From Theropithecus gelada (taxonomy: Eukaryota > Chordata > Mammalia > Primates > Cercopithecidae): a stretch of 64,000 nt of DNA. The DNA is taken from contig NC_037680.1 of assembly GCF_003255815.1 (NCBI RefSeq), forward strand, positions 17,822,244 to 17,886,243, read 5' to 3'. Position 1 is the first letter of the stretch; every line of letters begins with the position of its first letter. The position numbers and the translations under genes are program-made. A model generated the notes under the pieces. That model had not been told where the DNA came from, did no database searches, and saw nothing but the letters and a program-made list of their open reading frames with translations. Below, in pieces: positions 1 through 12,500 of the stretch.

Positions 1-1215
1 AGTTATGTTAGTAGGTGGAAGTAGAAATTTTACTTATACTTATTTTTGCTTTTGTTTTAAATTTTTTTCTTCAACTTTTATTTTAAGTACAGAGGTACAT
101 GTGCAGGATGTGCAGGTTTGTTACATAGGTAAACGTGTGCCATAGTGGTTTGCTACACCTATCAACCCATCACCTAGATATTAAGCCTAGCATCCCTTGC
201 CTACTCTTCCTGATACTCTCTCTCCCTCCACTCCCAGCCCTGGCAGGCCCCAGTGTATGTTGTTCCCTTTCATGTGTCCATGTGTTCTCATCATTCGTCT
301 CATACTTGTAAGTAGGAACACACAATGTTTGGTTTTCTCTTCCTGTATTAGTCTGCTGAAGATAATGGCTTCCAGCTCCATCCATGCTCTTGCAAATGAT
401 ATGATCTTGTTCCTTATTACGGCTGAATAGTATACCATGGCACATATGTACCACATTTTCTTTATCCAGTCTGTCATTGATGGGCATTTGGGTTGATTCC
501 ATGTCTTTGCTATTGTGAATAGTGCTGCAGTGAACATATGTGTGCATGCATCTTTATAACAGAACAATTTATAATCCTTCGGGTATATAAAGTGTAATGG
601 AATTGCTGGGTCAAATGATATTTCTGCCTCTAGGTCTTTGAGAAATCACCATGCTGTTTTCCACAATGGTTGAACTAATTTAAACTCCCACCAAGAGTAT
701 AAATGTATTCCTTTTTTTCACAACCTCGCCAGCATCTGCTGTTTTTTGACTTTGATTAAAGCCATCCTGACTGGTGTGAGAGGGTATCTTATTTTGGTTT
801 TGATTTTCATTTCTTTAATAAACAGTGATGTTGAGCTTTTTTGTATATGTTTGTTGGCTGCATGTATGTCTTCTTTTGAGAAGTGTCTGTTCATGTCCTT
901 TGCCCACTTTTTACTAGGCAATGTTTAATGTTTGTTTTCTTCTTGTAAATTTGTTTAAGCTCCTTGTAGACTATGGATATTAGACCTTTGCCAGATGAAT
1001 AGATTGTAAAAATTTTCTCTCATTCTGTAGGTTGTCTTTTCACTTTTGCTGTTCGTCTTTAGTTTAATTAGATCCCATTTGTCAATTTTTGCTTTTGTTG
1101 CAATTGCTTTTGGCATTCTCATCATGAAATTTTGCCCATGCCTACTTCCTGAATGGTATTACCTAGACTTTCTTCTAGGATTTTTATAGATTTGGGTTTT
1201 AAACTTAAGTATTCC

Positions 1216-1508
1216 TTTTTTTCTTTTTTTGAGACAGAGTCTCACTCTGTTGCCCAAGCTGGAGGACAGTAGGGCAATATCGGCTTACTGCAACCTCTCC
1301 CAGGTTCAAGCGATTCTCCTGCCTTAGTTCCCGAGTAGCTAGGATTATAGGTGTGTGCCACCATACCCAGCTATTTTTTGTGTTTTTAGTAGAGACAAGG
1401 TTTTACTATGTTGGCCAACCTGATCTTGAACTCCCTGACCTCAGGTGATTCACTTGCGTTGGCCTCCCAAAGTGCTGGGATTATAGGTGTAAGGCACTAT
1501 GTCTGGCC
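1216..1508 (-). mobile_element. Alu (AluS-like) inside the minus-strand L1
   Basis: Antisense Alu: poly-T, GAGACAGAGTCTCACTCTG, then both arms, ending in TCTGGCC. Short repeats ACTTAAGT on each side (1203-1210 and 1511-1518) mark the insertion point in L1 ORF2 DNA, which resumes with CTTTAATCCATCTTGG. It must be younger than the L1 it interrupts. Confidence 0.92.
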
Positions 1509-2945
1509 TACACTTAAGTCTTTAATCCATCTTGGTTAATTTTTGTATGTGGTGTAAGGAAGGAGTCCAGTTTCAATTTTCTACACATGGCTAGCCAGTT
1601 CTCCCAGCACCATTTATTAAATAAAGAATCCTCTCCGCATGGTTTGTTTTTGTCAGGTTTGCTGAAGATCAGAGGGTTGTAGGTGTGTGGTCTTATTTCT
1701 GAATTCTCTATTCTGTTCCATTGGTCTATGTGTCTTTTCTTGTACTAGTACCATGCTGTTTTGGTTACCATAGCGTTGTAGTGTAGTTTGAAGTCAGGTA
1801 GCATGATGCCTCCAGCTTTGTTCTTTTTGCTTAGGGTTGTCTCGACTATTCAAGTTCTTTTTTGGTTCCATATGAATTTTAAAATAGTTTTTTCTAATTC
1901 TGTGACAAATGTCAATGGAAGTTTAATGGGAATAACATTAAATCTATAAATTACTTTGGGCAGTATGCTCTTTTTCTGATATTGATTCTATACATGAGTA
2001 TGGAATGTTTTCCCATTTGTTTGTGTCATCTCTGGTTTCTTTGAGCAACAGTTTGTAGTTCCCCCTGAAGAGATCCTTCACTTGTTAGCTGTATTCCTAG
2101 ATATTTTATTCTTTTTGCAGCAATTGCGAATGAGAGTTCATTCATGATTTGGCTCTCTGCTTGGCTGTTATTGGTGTACAGGAATGCTAGAGATTTTAGC
2201 ACATTGATTTTGTATCCTGAGAAGTTGCTTATCAGTTTAAGAAGCTGATATGATGGGTTTTCTAGATAGAAGATTATGTCATCTGTAAACAGAGATAATT
2301 TGACTTCCTCTCTCCCTATTTGAGTACTCTCTTGCCAGAACTTCCAATACTGTGTTAAATAGGAGTGGTGAGAGACATCACCCTAGTCTTGTGCCAGTAT
2401 TCAAAGGGAATGCTTCCAGCTTTTGCCCATTCAGTATGATATTGGCTGTCAGTTTGTCATATACACCTCTTATTATTTTGAGGTGTATTCCTTCAGTACC
2501 TAGTTTGTTGAGAGTTTTTAACATGAAGGGATATTGAAATTTATCAAAGGCCTTTTCTGCATCTATTGAGATAATCATGAGGTTTTTGTCTCTAGTTCTG
2601 TTTATGTGATGAATCACACTTATTGATTTGTGTATGTTGAACTAACCTTGCATCCTGGGGATGAAGCAAACTTGATTATGGTGGATAAGCTTTTTGATGT
2701 GTGGCTGGATTCAGTTTGCCAATATTTTATTGAGGATTTTTGCATTGATGTTCATCAAGGATATTGGCCTGAAGTTTTCCTTTTTGTTGTATCTCTGCCG
2801 GGTTTTTGGTATCAGGATGATACTGGCTTCACAGAATGAGTTAGGGAGGAGTCCCTCCTTTTCAATATTTTTGGGATAGTTTCAGTAGAAATAGTACCAG
2901 CTCTTCTTTGTACTTCGGGTAGAATTCAGCTGTGAATCCCTCTGG

Positions 2946-2995
2946 TGTTATTGTTGTTGTTGGTTTTATTGTTTGTTTGTTTGTTTGTTTGTTTT
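2946..2995. repeat. (GTT)n/(GTTT)n microsatellite in L1 ORF2
   Basis: Runs of GTT (2946-2962) and GTTT (2971-2995) lie inside the dead L1 ORF2 at the place that normally encodes KKSPGPDG. They are not part of the L1 consensus. Confidence 0.85.
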
Positions 2996-3328
2996 TGGTT
3001 GGTAGGCTATTTACTACTGCCTCAATTTCAGAACTCATTATTGGTTTATTCAGGGATTCAATTTCTTCCTGAGTCACTCTTGGGAGGGTGCATATGTCCA
3101 GGAATTTGTCCATTTCTTCTAGTTTTCTAGATTTTGTGCATAGGGCTGTTTATAGTATTCTCTGATGATTTTATTTCTGTGGAGTCAGTGGTGATATTCT
3201 CCCTTAACATTCCTGATTGTGTTTATTTGATTCTTTTCTATTCTTTATTAGTCTAGCTAGTGGTCTATATGTTTGATTTTTTTTTTTTAAAAACCAGCTC
3301 CTGGATTTGTTGATTTCTTTGAAGGGTT

Positions 3329-3349
3329 TGTGTGTGTGTGTGTGTGTGT
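3329..3349. repeat. (TG)n microsatellite in L1 ORF2
   Basis: About ten TG repeats that grew inside the dead L1, where the consensus has only a short TTTTTTGTGTCT stretch. Confidence 0.9.
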
Positions 3350-4451
3350 CTCAATCTCTTTCAGTTCAGCTCTGATCTTGATGGTTTCTTGTCTTCTGTT
3401 AGCTTTGGGGTTTGTTTGCTCTTGGCCTTCTAGTTCTTTTATTTAAGCTGTTAGATTGTCACCTTGAGATGTTTCTAGTTTTTTGATGTGGGCATTTAGT
3501 GCTGTAAATTTCTCTCTTAACACTATTTTAACTGTGTCCTAGAGATTGTGGTACATTGTCTCTTTGTTCTCATTGGTTTCAAGTAACTTCATTTCTGCCT
3601 TAATTTCATAATTTACCCAAGAGTCATTCAGAAGTAGGTTGTTTAATTTCCGTGTAGGTGTGTGACTTTGAGTAAATATCTTAATCTGGAGTTTTAATTT
3701 GATTGCACTGTGGTCTGAGAGACTGTTTTTATTTCAGTTCTTTTGCATTTGCTGAGGAATGTTTTACTTCCAATTGTGTGATGAATTTTAGAGTAAGTGC
3801 CAGGTGATGATGAAAAGAATGTGTATTCTCTTATTTTGGGGTGGAGAGTTCTGTAGATATCTATCAGGTCCACTTGATCCAAAGCTGAGTTCAAGCCATG
3901 AATATCTTTGTTAATTTTCTATCTTGATGATCTGTCTAAGATTGTCAGTGGGACATTAAATTCTCCAGCCATTATTGTGTGAGAGTCTAAGTCTAACCTC
4001 TTTGTAGGTTTCTAACAACTTGCTGTATGAATCTGAGTGCTCCTGTATTGGGTGCACATGTGTTTAGAATAGTAACTCTTCTTGTTGAATTGAACCCTTT
4101 ACCATTATGTAATGCCCTTCTATGTCTTTTTTTATCTTTGTTGGCTTAAAGTCTATTTTGACAGAAACTAGGATCACAAACCCTGCTTTTCTCTCTTTTC
4201 CATTTGCTTGGTAAATTTTTCTGCATTCCTTAATTTTGAACCTATGTGTGTCTTTGCATGTGAGATGGGTCTCTGAAGGCAGCATACCAATAGGTATTGG
4301 CTCTTTATCCAGATTACCATTCTGTGTCTTTTAATTAGGGCATTTAGCTCATTCACATTTAAGGTTAGTATTGTTATGTGTGAATTTGATCCCATCATCA
4401 TGATGCTAACTAGTGATTTTGCAGACTTGTTTATGTGGTTGCTTCATAGTG

Positions 4452-5480
4452 TCACTCGTCTGTGTACTTCAGTGTGTTTCTGTAGCGATGATAATGGTTT
4501 TTTCTTTCCATATTTAGTGTTTCCTTCAGGAGCTCTTGCAAGGCAGGCCCAGTGGTGATGAGTTTTCTTACTATGTGCTTGTCTGAAAAGGATCTTATTT
4601 CTCCTTCACTTATGAAGCTTAGTTTGGCCAGATATGAAATTCTGGGTTGGACATTCTTGTCTTTAAGAATGTTGAATATTGGTCTCCAATCTCTTTTGGT
4701 TTGCAGAGTTTCCACTGAGAGGTCCACTGTTAGTCTGATGGGTTTCCCTTTGTTGGTGACCTGGCCTTTCTCTCTGGCTGCTCTTAATATTTTTTCTTTG
4801 ATTTCGACCTTGGAGAACTGATGATTATTTGTTTTGGGGTTGATCTTCTCATGGAGTATCCTACTGGAGTTCTCTAGATTTCCTGACTTTGAGTGTTGGC
4901 CTGTCTTGCTAGGTGGGGAAGTTCTCCTGGATGATATCATGAAGTACGTTTTCCAACTTGATTCCATTGTATCTTTTAGGTACCCCAATCAGTCATAGGT
5001 TTGATCTCTTTACATAATACCATAGTTCTCAGAGGTTTTGGTCATTCCTTTTTATTATTTTTTCTCTATTCTTGTCTGCCTGTCTTATTTTAGAAAGATA
5101 GTCTTCAAGCTTTGGGATTCTTTCCTCTGCTTGGTCTTACTCTGCTATTGATACTTGTGATTGCATTGTGAAGTTCTTGTGTTGTTTTTCAGCTCTGTCA
5201 GGTTGGTTATGTCCCTCCTTAAACTGGCTATTCTGACTATGAGCTCCTGCATTGTTTTATCATGATTCTCAGCTTCTTTGCATTGGGTTACAACATACTC
5301 CCTTAGCTCAGTGAAGTTCATTATTACCCACCTTCTGAAGCCTGTTACTGTGAATTCAGCCATCTCAGCCTCAGCCCAGTTCTGTGCCCTTTCTGGAGAG
5401 GTGTTGCAGTCATTTGGAAGAGAAGAGGGACTCTGACTTTTTGAGTTTTCAGCTTTTTTGTATTGATCCTTTCTTGTGTT
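4452..5480 (-). pseudogene. Dead L1 ORF1 (RNA-binding chaperone) of the minus-strand L1
   Basis: Remnant of L1 ORF1p, which forms trimers and coats L1 RNA. The N-terminal part is readable near 5145-5363 (TGFRRWVIMNFTELREYV, followed by a heptad-like stretch). The C-terminal domain is readable at 4452-4988 with the family-typical blocks KGKPIRLTVDLS, FNILKDKNVQPRISY and ALQELLKETLNMERKNHY. The central RRM-like part is broken between these two frames. The expected start is near 5480, by alignment to the ORF1 leader, but the ATG is not preserved. It lies just upstream of ORF2, as expected for L1. Confidence 0.8.
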
Positions 5481-5489
5481 TGTGGGTTT

Positions 5490-6955
5490 ATTTACATTAA
5501 ATCTTTGAGGTTACTTCCCTGTGAATGGTGTTTTTGTGGGGTCTTTTTGTTGTTGCTGTTGTTTTCTCTTTGTTTGTTTTTCTCTTAACCTTCAGGTCAC
5601 TCTTTATAGGGCTGCTGCAGTTTGCTGGGGTCTGTTTCAGACCCTAGTTGCCTCAGTTTTTCCCATACCTGGAGGTATCACCAGTGAAGCCTGCAAAATA
5701 GCAAAGATGGCAATCTGCTCCTTCCTTTGGAAGCTCCATTCCAGGGAGTGACTGACTCATTGCTGGCCCAAATGTGCCAGTAGGAGGTGGCTGGAGATCC
5801 CTCTTGGGAGGTCTTACTCAGGCAGGAGGAACAGGATCGGGGACCTGCTTAAAAAAGCAATCTGGCCACATTAGAGGGAACCCTTCCTTGTCCAGACCAT
5901 TTGTATTCTTCAAAGCTGGCAGTCTGGAATGGTTGAGTCTACCAAACCAGAGAGATAGTGGCCACCCTTCCCCTTGGGAGATCTGTCCAGAGAGATCAGC
6001 ACTCTGCCCACAGAACCCTGACTGGAGTGACTGAAGGCCCTAAGGGGAGGTCCCACACAGAGCCTCACTCACTGAGGCTGCACACAGCTCTATGTATTGG
6101 ACCCAATGCCCTGGTGATGTAGGCTCCCAAGGGGATCTCCTGATTCACAGGTTGGAAAGATATGTGGGAATGGATCAGGGTCCTGCTTAAAGAAGCAGTC
6201 TGGCCACAATCTGGCAAAGCAGCTGCACTGTGTTGTGGGGACTCTTCTTCATCCAAACCATTTTTATTCTTCAAAGCTGGCAGGCTGCAATGGCTGAGTC
6301 TACCAAACTGCAGGCATGGTGACTACCCCTTCCCCAAAGAGCTTGGTCCTGTCTTGGGCAGACTCCAGCCTGTTGCCATTGGCTAGCTAAAATTCCAAGC
6401 CAGTGAGTCTTAACTTGTGAGGTGCCGTAGAAGTGGGGCCTTCAGAATGACAGTGCTTGGCTCCCTGGATTCACTCCCCTTCCTAGGGGGCTGAATCCAT
6501 ATGTACACATGGATCTCTCACATTGCAAGGGATCCTGGGGCCAGAATATGTAAAACTCCCAGGTCTCTGTGTGTGCCTGGCAGCTGCTCTGCTGAGACTC
6601 CACACAGCTCTGTATATTGGACCCAAGACCCTAGTGGCATGGGCTCCCAATGGGATCTCCTGATTCACAGGTTGTAAAGGTCAGTGGGAGAAGCATAGTT
6701 TCTGGGGTGGGGTGGCATAATCACTCACTGCTTCCCTTGGCTGGGGGTTGGGGTTCCTTTGGCTCAGTGCTGCTCCTGGCTGGACTGTCACCTCCACCCT
6801 ACTTTTCTTTGTTCTCTGTGGGTCGAGTTATTTGCCTAGTCAGTCCCAACGTGAGAACCTGTATATTTCAGTTGAGGGTGCTGAATTCACTCATTACTTT
6901 CATTCACTCTCTGTGAGTGCTGTAGACTTCAGCTGCTTCTAATTGGCCATCTTAC
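5490..6955 (-). promoter_or_regulatory. 5'UTR/promoter region of the minus-strand L1
   Basis: GC-richer leader of the minus-strand L1. It starts with a YY1-type AAGATGGC (minus strand of 6946-6953), which in the family positions RNA polymerase II at the L1 start. The leader contains direct near-repeats of TTCAAAGCTGGCAG (about 5909-5922 and 6272-6285) and of GGGATCTCCTGATTCACAGG (6133-6152 and 6652-6671), so part of it is internally duplicated. Promoter function is known for the family; activity here is unlikely and untested. Confidence 0.6.
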
Positions 6956-6984
6956 ACTTATCTTTTATTGTTTCTAAATTGAGC

Positions 6985-7108
6985 TCTTTATTTTTTTTAC
7001 ATTTCAGGTGCTGTATCTATACTATCACATATAACCAATAAAACAATCTTATAAGGTAAGTATTAGCTGAAATTTACAATGACAAAGCTAAAGAATAGAG
7101 AAATGGAG
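6985..7108 (+). repeat. MIR, left half, split by an L1 insertion
   Basis: ACATTTCAGGTGCTGTATCTATACT and CAATCTTATAAGGTAAGTATTAG follow the MIR SINE core (ACATTTATTGAGC..., CCTATGAGGTAGGTAC). The copy breaks off at 7108 and continues at 13551 after the L1. The final bases 7090-7108 (AAAGAATAGAGAAATGGAG) are the left copy of the L1 target-site duplication. Confidence 0.7.
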
Positions 7109-8425
7109 ATAAGAGCAAGATGGCCAAATAGGAACAGTTCCAGTCTGCAGCTCCCGGTGAGATCAACACAGAAAGCAGGCAATTTCTGCATTTCCAACTG
7201 AGGTACCTGGTTCATCTCACTGGGACTGGTTAGACAGTGGGTGCAGCCCACGGAGGGTGAGCAGAAGCAGGGTGGGGCGTTTCCTCACCAAGTAAGTGCA
7301 AAGGGTTGGGGAACTCCCTCCCCTAGCCAAGGGAAGCCATGAGGGACTGTGCCATAAGGGACGGTGCTATGCAGCCCAGATACTACACTTTTCCCACTGT
7401 CTTCACAACCCACATACCAGATTTCCTTGGCTGCCTATACCACAAGGGCCCTGGGTTTCAAGCACAAAACTGGGTGACTGCTTGGGCAGACACCGAACTA
7501 GCTGCCGGATTTTTTTTCATACCCCAGTGGTGCCAGCAAGACGAAACCATTCACTGCCTGGAAAGGGAGCTGAAGCCAGGGAGCCAAGTGGTCTTGCTCA
7601 GTGGATCCCACCTCCGGAGAGCCCAGCAAGCTAAGATCTGCTGGCTTGAAACTCTCACTGCCAGCACAGTAGTTTGAAGTTGACCTGGGATACTTGAGCT
7701 TAGTAGGGGGAAAGGAATCTGCCATTATTAAGGCTTGAGTAGGTGGTTTACCCCTCATAGTGTAAACAAAGTGGCAGGGAAGTTGGGACTAGGTGAAGCC
7801 CACTGCAGCTCAGCAAAGCTGCTGTAGCCAGACTGCATCTCTAGATTCCATCTCTCTGGGAAGGACATCTCTGAAAGAAAGGCAGCAACCCCAGTCAGGA
7901 GCTTATAGCTAAAACTCCCATCTCCCTGGGACAGAGCACATGGGGAAAGTGGTGGTTGTAGGCACAGCTTCAGCAGACTTAAACATTTCTGCCTGCTGGC
8001 TCTGAAGAGAGCAGCAGATTTCCCAAAACAGCACTGGAGCTCTGCTAAGGGACAGACTGATTCCTCAAGTGGATCCTTGACCCCCCGTGCCTCCTGATGG
8101 GGAGACACCTCCCAGCAGGGGTCGACAGACACCTCATACAGGAGAGCTCTGGCTGGCATTTGGTCAGTGCCCCTCTGAGATGAAGCTTCCAGAGGAAGGA
8201 GCAGGCAGCAATCTTTGCTGTTTTGCAGGCTCTGCTGGTGATATCCAGGCAAACAGGGTCTGGAGTGAACATCCAGAACTCCAACAGACCTGCAGAAGAG
8301 GGGCCTGACTGTTAGAAGGAAAACTAACAAAAGGAAAGAATAGCATCAACATCAACAAAAAGGACAACCATGCAAAAACCCCATCCAAAAGTCACCAACA
8401 TCAAAGACCAAAGGTATATAAATTC
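7109..8425 (+). promoter_or_regulatory. 5'UTR/promoter of the plus-strand L1
   Basis: The leader begins with CAAGATGGCC (7116-7125), the YY1-type start-site motif, and shows the usual L1PA wording (CTGCAGCTCCCGGTGAGATC, CATCTCACTGGGACTGG). In the family this region also holds an antisense promoter and, in young L1PA, the antisense ORF0. Two antisense open frames occur here: 7498-7758 (86 aa) and 7755-8330 (191 aa). Neither is recognised as a known protein. It faces the 5'UTR of the other L1 about 150 bp away. Confidence 0.65.
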
Positions 8426-9457
8426 ATGAAGAGGAGGAGGAGGAAAAACCAGTGCAAAAGGCTGAAAATTCCAAAAACCAGAATGCCTCTTCTCCTCCAA
8501 AGGATCACAACTCCTTGCCACCATGGGAACAAAACTGGATGGAGAATGAGTGTGACGAATTGACAGAAGTAGGCTTCAGAAGGTGGGTAATAACAAACTC
8601 CTCTGTGCTAAAGGATCATGTTCTAACCCAATCCAAGGAAGCCAAGAACCTTGATAGAAGATTACAGGAAATGCTAACTAGAATAACTAGTTTAGAGAAG
8701 AACATAAATGACCTGATGGAGCTGAAAAACACAGCACAAGAACTTCATGAAGCATATACAAGTATCAATAGCCAAATCAATCAAGTGGGAGAAAGGATAT
8801 CAGAGATTGAAGACCAAATTAATAAAATAAAATGTGAAGACAAGAATAGAGAAAAAATGAAAAGGAATGAACAAAGCCTCCAAGAAATATGGGACTGTGT
8901 GAAAAGACCAAACCTACACTTGATTGGTGTACCTGAAAGTGATGGGGAGAATGGAACCAAGTTGTAAAACACTCTTCAGGATATTTTCCAGGAGAACTTT
9001 CCCAACCTAGCAAGACAGGCCAATATCCAATTCAGGAAATACAGAGAACACCACAAAGATATGCCTTAAGAAGATTAATCCCAAGACATATAATCTTCTC
9101 AGATTCACCAAGGTTGAAATGAAGGAAAAAATGTTAAGGGCAGCCAGAAAGAAAGGTTGGGTTTCCCACAAAGGGAAGCCCATCAGACTAACAGCAGATC
9201 TCTCTACAGAAACCGTGTAAGTCAGAAGAGAGTGGGAGCCAATATTCAACATTCTTAAAGAAAACAGTTTTCAACCCAGAATTTCATATCCAGCCAAACT
9301 AAGCTTCATAAGAGGAGAAATAAAATCCTTTACAGACAAGCAAATGCTGAGGGATTTTGTCACCACCAGGCCTGCCTTACAAGAGCTCCTGAAGGAAGCA
9401 CTAAACATGGAAAGGAACAACCAATACCAGCCACTGGAAAAACATACCAAAATGTAA
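8426..9457 (+). pseudogene. Dead L1 ORF1 (RNA-binding chaperone) of the plus-strand L1
   Basis: Well preserved but broken ORF1. The usual ATG (8426) is out of frame with the body because of an indel near 8455-8465. The body is open from 8452 to a stop at 8965-8967 (171 codons) and shows EVGFRRWVITNSSVLKDHV, a leucine/isoleucine-rich coiled-coil stretch (RITSLEKNINDLMELKN) and the start of the RRM-like domain (EQSLQEIWDCVKRPNLHLIG). The stop replaces the glutamate codon of KLENTLQD. A one-base loss near 9030, a stop near 9219 and a 3-base loss near 9310 follow. The C-terminal domain DNA runs to a natural stop at 9455-9457. It is unlike any host gene. Confidence 0.88.
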
Positions 9458-9520
9458 CAACCATCAACGCTACGAAGAAACTGCATCAAGTAATGGGCAA
9501 AACAACCAGCTGGCATCATA

Positions 9521-12500
9521 ATGACAGGATCAAATTCACACATAACAATATTAATCTTAAATGTAAATGGGCTAAATGCCCTGATTAATAGACACAGACT
9601 GGCAAATTGGATTAAGAGTCAAAACCCATTGGTGTGCTGTATTCAGGAGACCCATTTCATGTGCAAAGACAAAGAGAGGCTCAAAATAAAGGGATAGAGG
9701 AAGATTTACTGAGCAAATGGAAAGAAAAAAAAAAGGGTTGCAATTCTAGTCTCTGATAAAACAAAATTTAAATGAACCAAGATTAAAAAAGACAAAGAAG
9801 GGTATTACATAATGGTAAAGGGATCAATGTAACAAGAAGAGCTAACTATCCTAAATGTTTATGCACTCAATACAGGAGCACTGAGATTCATAAAGCAAGT
9901 TCTTAGAGACCTACAAAGAGACTTAGATGCCCACACAATAATAGTGGGAGACTTTAACACCCCACTGTCAACTTAGACAGATCCATGAGGCAGAAAGTTA
10001 ACAAGGATATCCAGGAATTGAACTCAGCTCTGCACCAAGCGGACCTAATAGACATCTACAGAATTCTCCACCCCAAATCAACAGAGTATATATTCTTCTC
10101 AGGACCACATAGCACTTATTCTAACATCGACACATACTTGGAAACACTCCTCAGCAAATGCAAAAGAGTGGAAATCATAACAAACAGTCTCTCAGACCAC
10201 ATTGCAATCAAATTAGAACTCAGGATTAACAAACTCACTTGAAACTGCACAACTACATGGAGAATGAACAACCTGCTCCTGAATGACCACTGAGTAAATA
10301 GCAAAATTAAGGCAGAAATAAATAAGTTATTTGAAAGCAAAAGCAAAGAGAACAAAGACACAATGTACCAGAATCTCTGGAACACAGCTAAAGTAGTGTT
10401 TAGAGGGAAATTTATAGCACTAACTCCCCACATGAGAAAGTGGGAAAGATAAAACTCAATACTTTAACATCACAATTAAAAGAACTAGAGAAACAAGAGC
10501 AAACAAATTCAAAAGTTATCAGAAGACAAGAAATAACTAAGATCAGAGCAGAACTGAAGCAGATAGAGATACAAAAAACCCTTCAAAAAATCAGTGAATC
10601 TCAGAGCTGGTTTTTAAAAAAGATTAACAAAATAGAAAGACTGCTAACCAGACTAATAGAAAGAAAGGAGAGAAGAATCAAATAGACACAGTAAAGGCTG
10701 ATAAAGGGGATATCACCACTGATCCCACAGAAATACAAACTACCATGAGAGAATACTAAAAATATCTCTATGCAAATAAACTAGAAAATCAAGGTGAAAT
10801 GGATAAATTCCTGGACACATACACCCTCCCAAGACTAAACCAGGAAGAAGTTGAATCCCTGAATAGACCAATAGCGAGTTCTGAAATTGAGGCAGTAATT
10901 AATAGCCTACCAACCAAAAAAAGCCCAGGACCAGACAGTCACAGCCGAATTCTACCAGAGGTATAAAGAGGAGCTGGTACCATTCCTTCTGAAACTATTC
11001 CAAACAATAGAAATGGAAAGACTCCTCCCTAACTCATTTTATGAGGTCAGCATCACCCTGATACCAAAACCTGGCAGAGATACACAAACAAAAGAATATT
11101 TCAGGACACTATCCCTGATGAACATCAATGTGAAAATCCTCAATAAAATACTGGCAAACCAAGTCCAGCAGCACATTATAAAGCTTATGCACCACAATCC
11201 TGTTGCCTTCATCCTGAGATGCAAAGGTGGTTCAACATATGCAAATCAATAAATGTAATCCATCACATAAACAGAACCAATGACAAAAACCACATGATTA
11301 TCTCAATAGATGCAGAAAAGGCCCTTGCTAAAATTCAACACCTCTTCCTGCTAAAAACACTCAACAAACTAGATATTGATGGAACATATCTCAAAATAAT
11401 AAGAGCTATTTATAACAAAACTATAGCCAATGTCATATTGAATGAGCAAAAGCTGGAAGCATTCCCTTTGAAAACCGGCACAAGACAAGGATGTCCTCTC
11501 TACCACTCCTATTCAATATAGCATTGAAAGTTCTGGCCAGGGCAATTAGGGAAGAGAAAGAAATAAAGGGTATTCAAATAGGAAGAGAGGAAGTCAAATT
11601 ATATCTGTTTGCAGATGACATGGTTGTATATTTAGAAAACCTCATCATCTCAGCCTCAAAACTCCTTAAGCTGATAAGCAACTTCAGCAAAGTCTCAGGA
11701 TAAAAAATCAGTGTGCAAAAATCACAAGTGTTCTTATACACCAATAATAGACAAACAGAGAACCAAATCATAAGTGAACTCCCACTCACAATTGTTACTA
11801 AGAGAATGAAATACCAAGGAATACAACTTACAAAACATGTGAATGACCTCTTCAAGGAGAATTACAAACCATTGCTCAAGGAAATAAGAAAGGACACAAA
11901 CAAATGGAAAAACATTCCATACTTATGGATAGGTAGAATCAGTATTATGAAAATGGCCACACTGCCCAAAGTAATTTATAGATTCAATGCTATTCCTATC
12001 AAGATACCAGTGACTTTCTTCACAGAATTAGAAAAAACTACTTTAAATTTCATGTGGAACCAAAAAAGAGTCCATATAGCTAAGACAATCCTCAGCAAAA
12101 AGAACAAAGCTGGAGGCATCATGCTACCTGACCTCAAACTATAATACAAGAAAACAGTAACCAAAACAGCATGATACTGGTATCAAAACAGATATATAGA
12201 CCAAAGGAATAGAACAGAGGCCTCAGAAATAACACCACACATCAAGAAAGGGGGAAAGGATTCCCTATTTAATGAATGGTGTTGGGAAAACTGGCTTGCC
12301 ATATGCAGAAAACTGAAACTGGACAACTTCCTTATACCTTTTACAAAAATTAGCTCATTGTATTAAAGATTTAAACATAAGACCTAAAACTATAAAAACC
12401 CTAGAAGAAAACCTAGGCAATACCATTCAGGATATAGGCATGGACAAAGACTTTATGACTACAACACCAAAAGCAATTGCAACAAAAGCCAAAGTTGACA

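Larger units (their letters stand above)
300..4401 (-). pseudogene. Dead L1 ORF2 (endonuclease/reverse transcriptase) of the minus-strand L1
   Basis: Remnant of the L1 endonuclease/reverse transcriptase. The endonuclease start is readable at 4174-4398 (GSNSHITILTLNVNELNAL). A reverse transcriptase block at 2378-2617 contains [12 protein letters not shown] with the first catalytic aspartate. The catalytic FADD box is F-T-D-D here (2278-2289). The C-terminal cysteine-rich end is readable at 187-567 (TAALFTIAKTWNQPKCPSM). The reading frame is broken many times, by an Alu at 1216-1508 and by a (GTTT)n expansion at 2971-2995 that replaced the normally conserved SPGPDG segment before GFTAEFY. Confidence 0.85.
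62..6955 (-). mobile_element. Full-length older primate L1 (L1PB/L1PA13-17-like), inactive
   Basis: A complete L1 retrotransposon reads right to left. Its 5' end is at about 6955, where the minus strand reads GTAAGATGGCCAATT, the usual L1 start with a YY1-type AAGATGG core. The 5'UTR occupies about 5490-6955, ORF1 about 4452-5480, ORF2 about 300-4401 and the 3'UTR about 62-300, ending in AAAATAAAAGTTGAAG plus a short A tract. That 3' end is typical of older primate L1 (L1PB or L1PA13-17) rather than the AATAATAATAA end of younger L1PA. Degenerate flanking copies of ACTTAT..TTGTTT (about 38-61 and 6956-6977) look like the target-site duplication. An Alu interrupts it at about 1216-1508. Stops and frameshifts are everywhere, so it cannot move. 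Subfamily is an inference. Confidence 0.9.

Noticed and set aside
7755..8330. 191-codon minus-strand frame as a host gene
   Set aside because: It is antisense to the L1 5'UTR. It is kept only as a weak ORF0-type observation.
8452..8967. 171-codon open frame with coiled coil and RNA-binding-like start
   Set aside because: It is the first part of a dead L1 ORF1 within a full-length L1, not a host gene.
11219..12144. Consecutive open frames with reverse transcriptase motifs
   Set aside because: Pieces of L1 ORF2 separated by stops and frameshifts; not an intact or separate polymerase gene.
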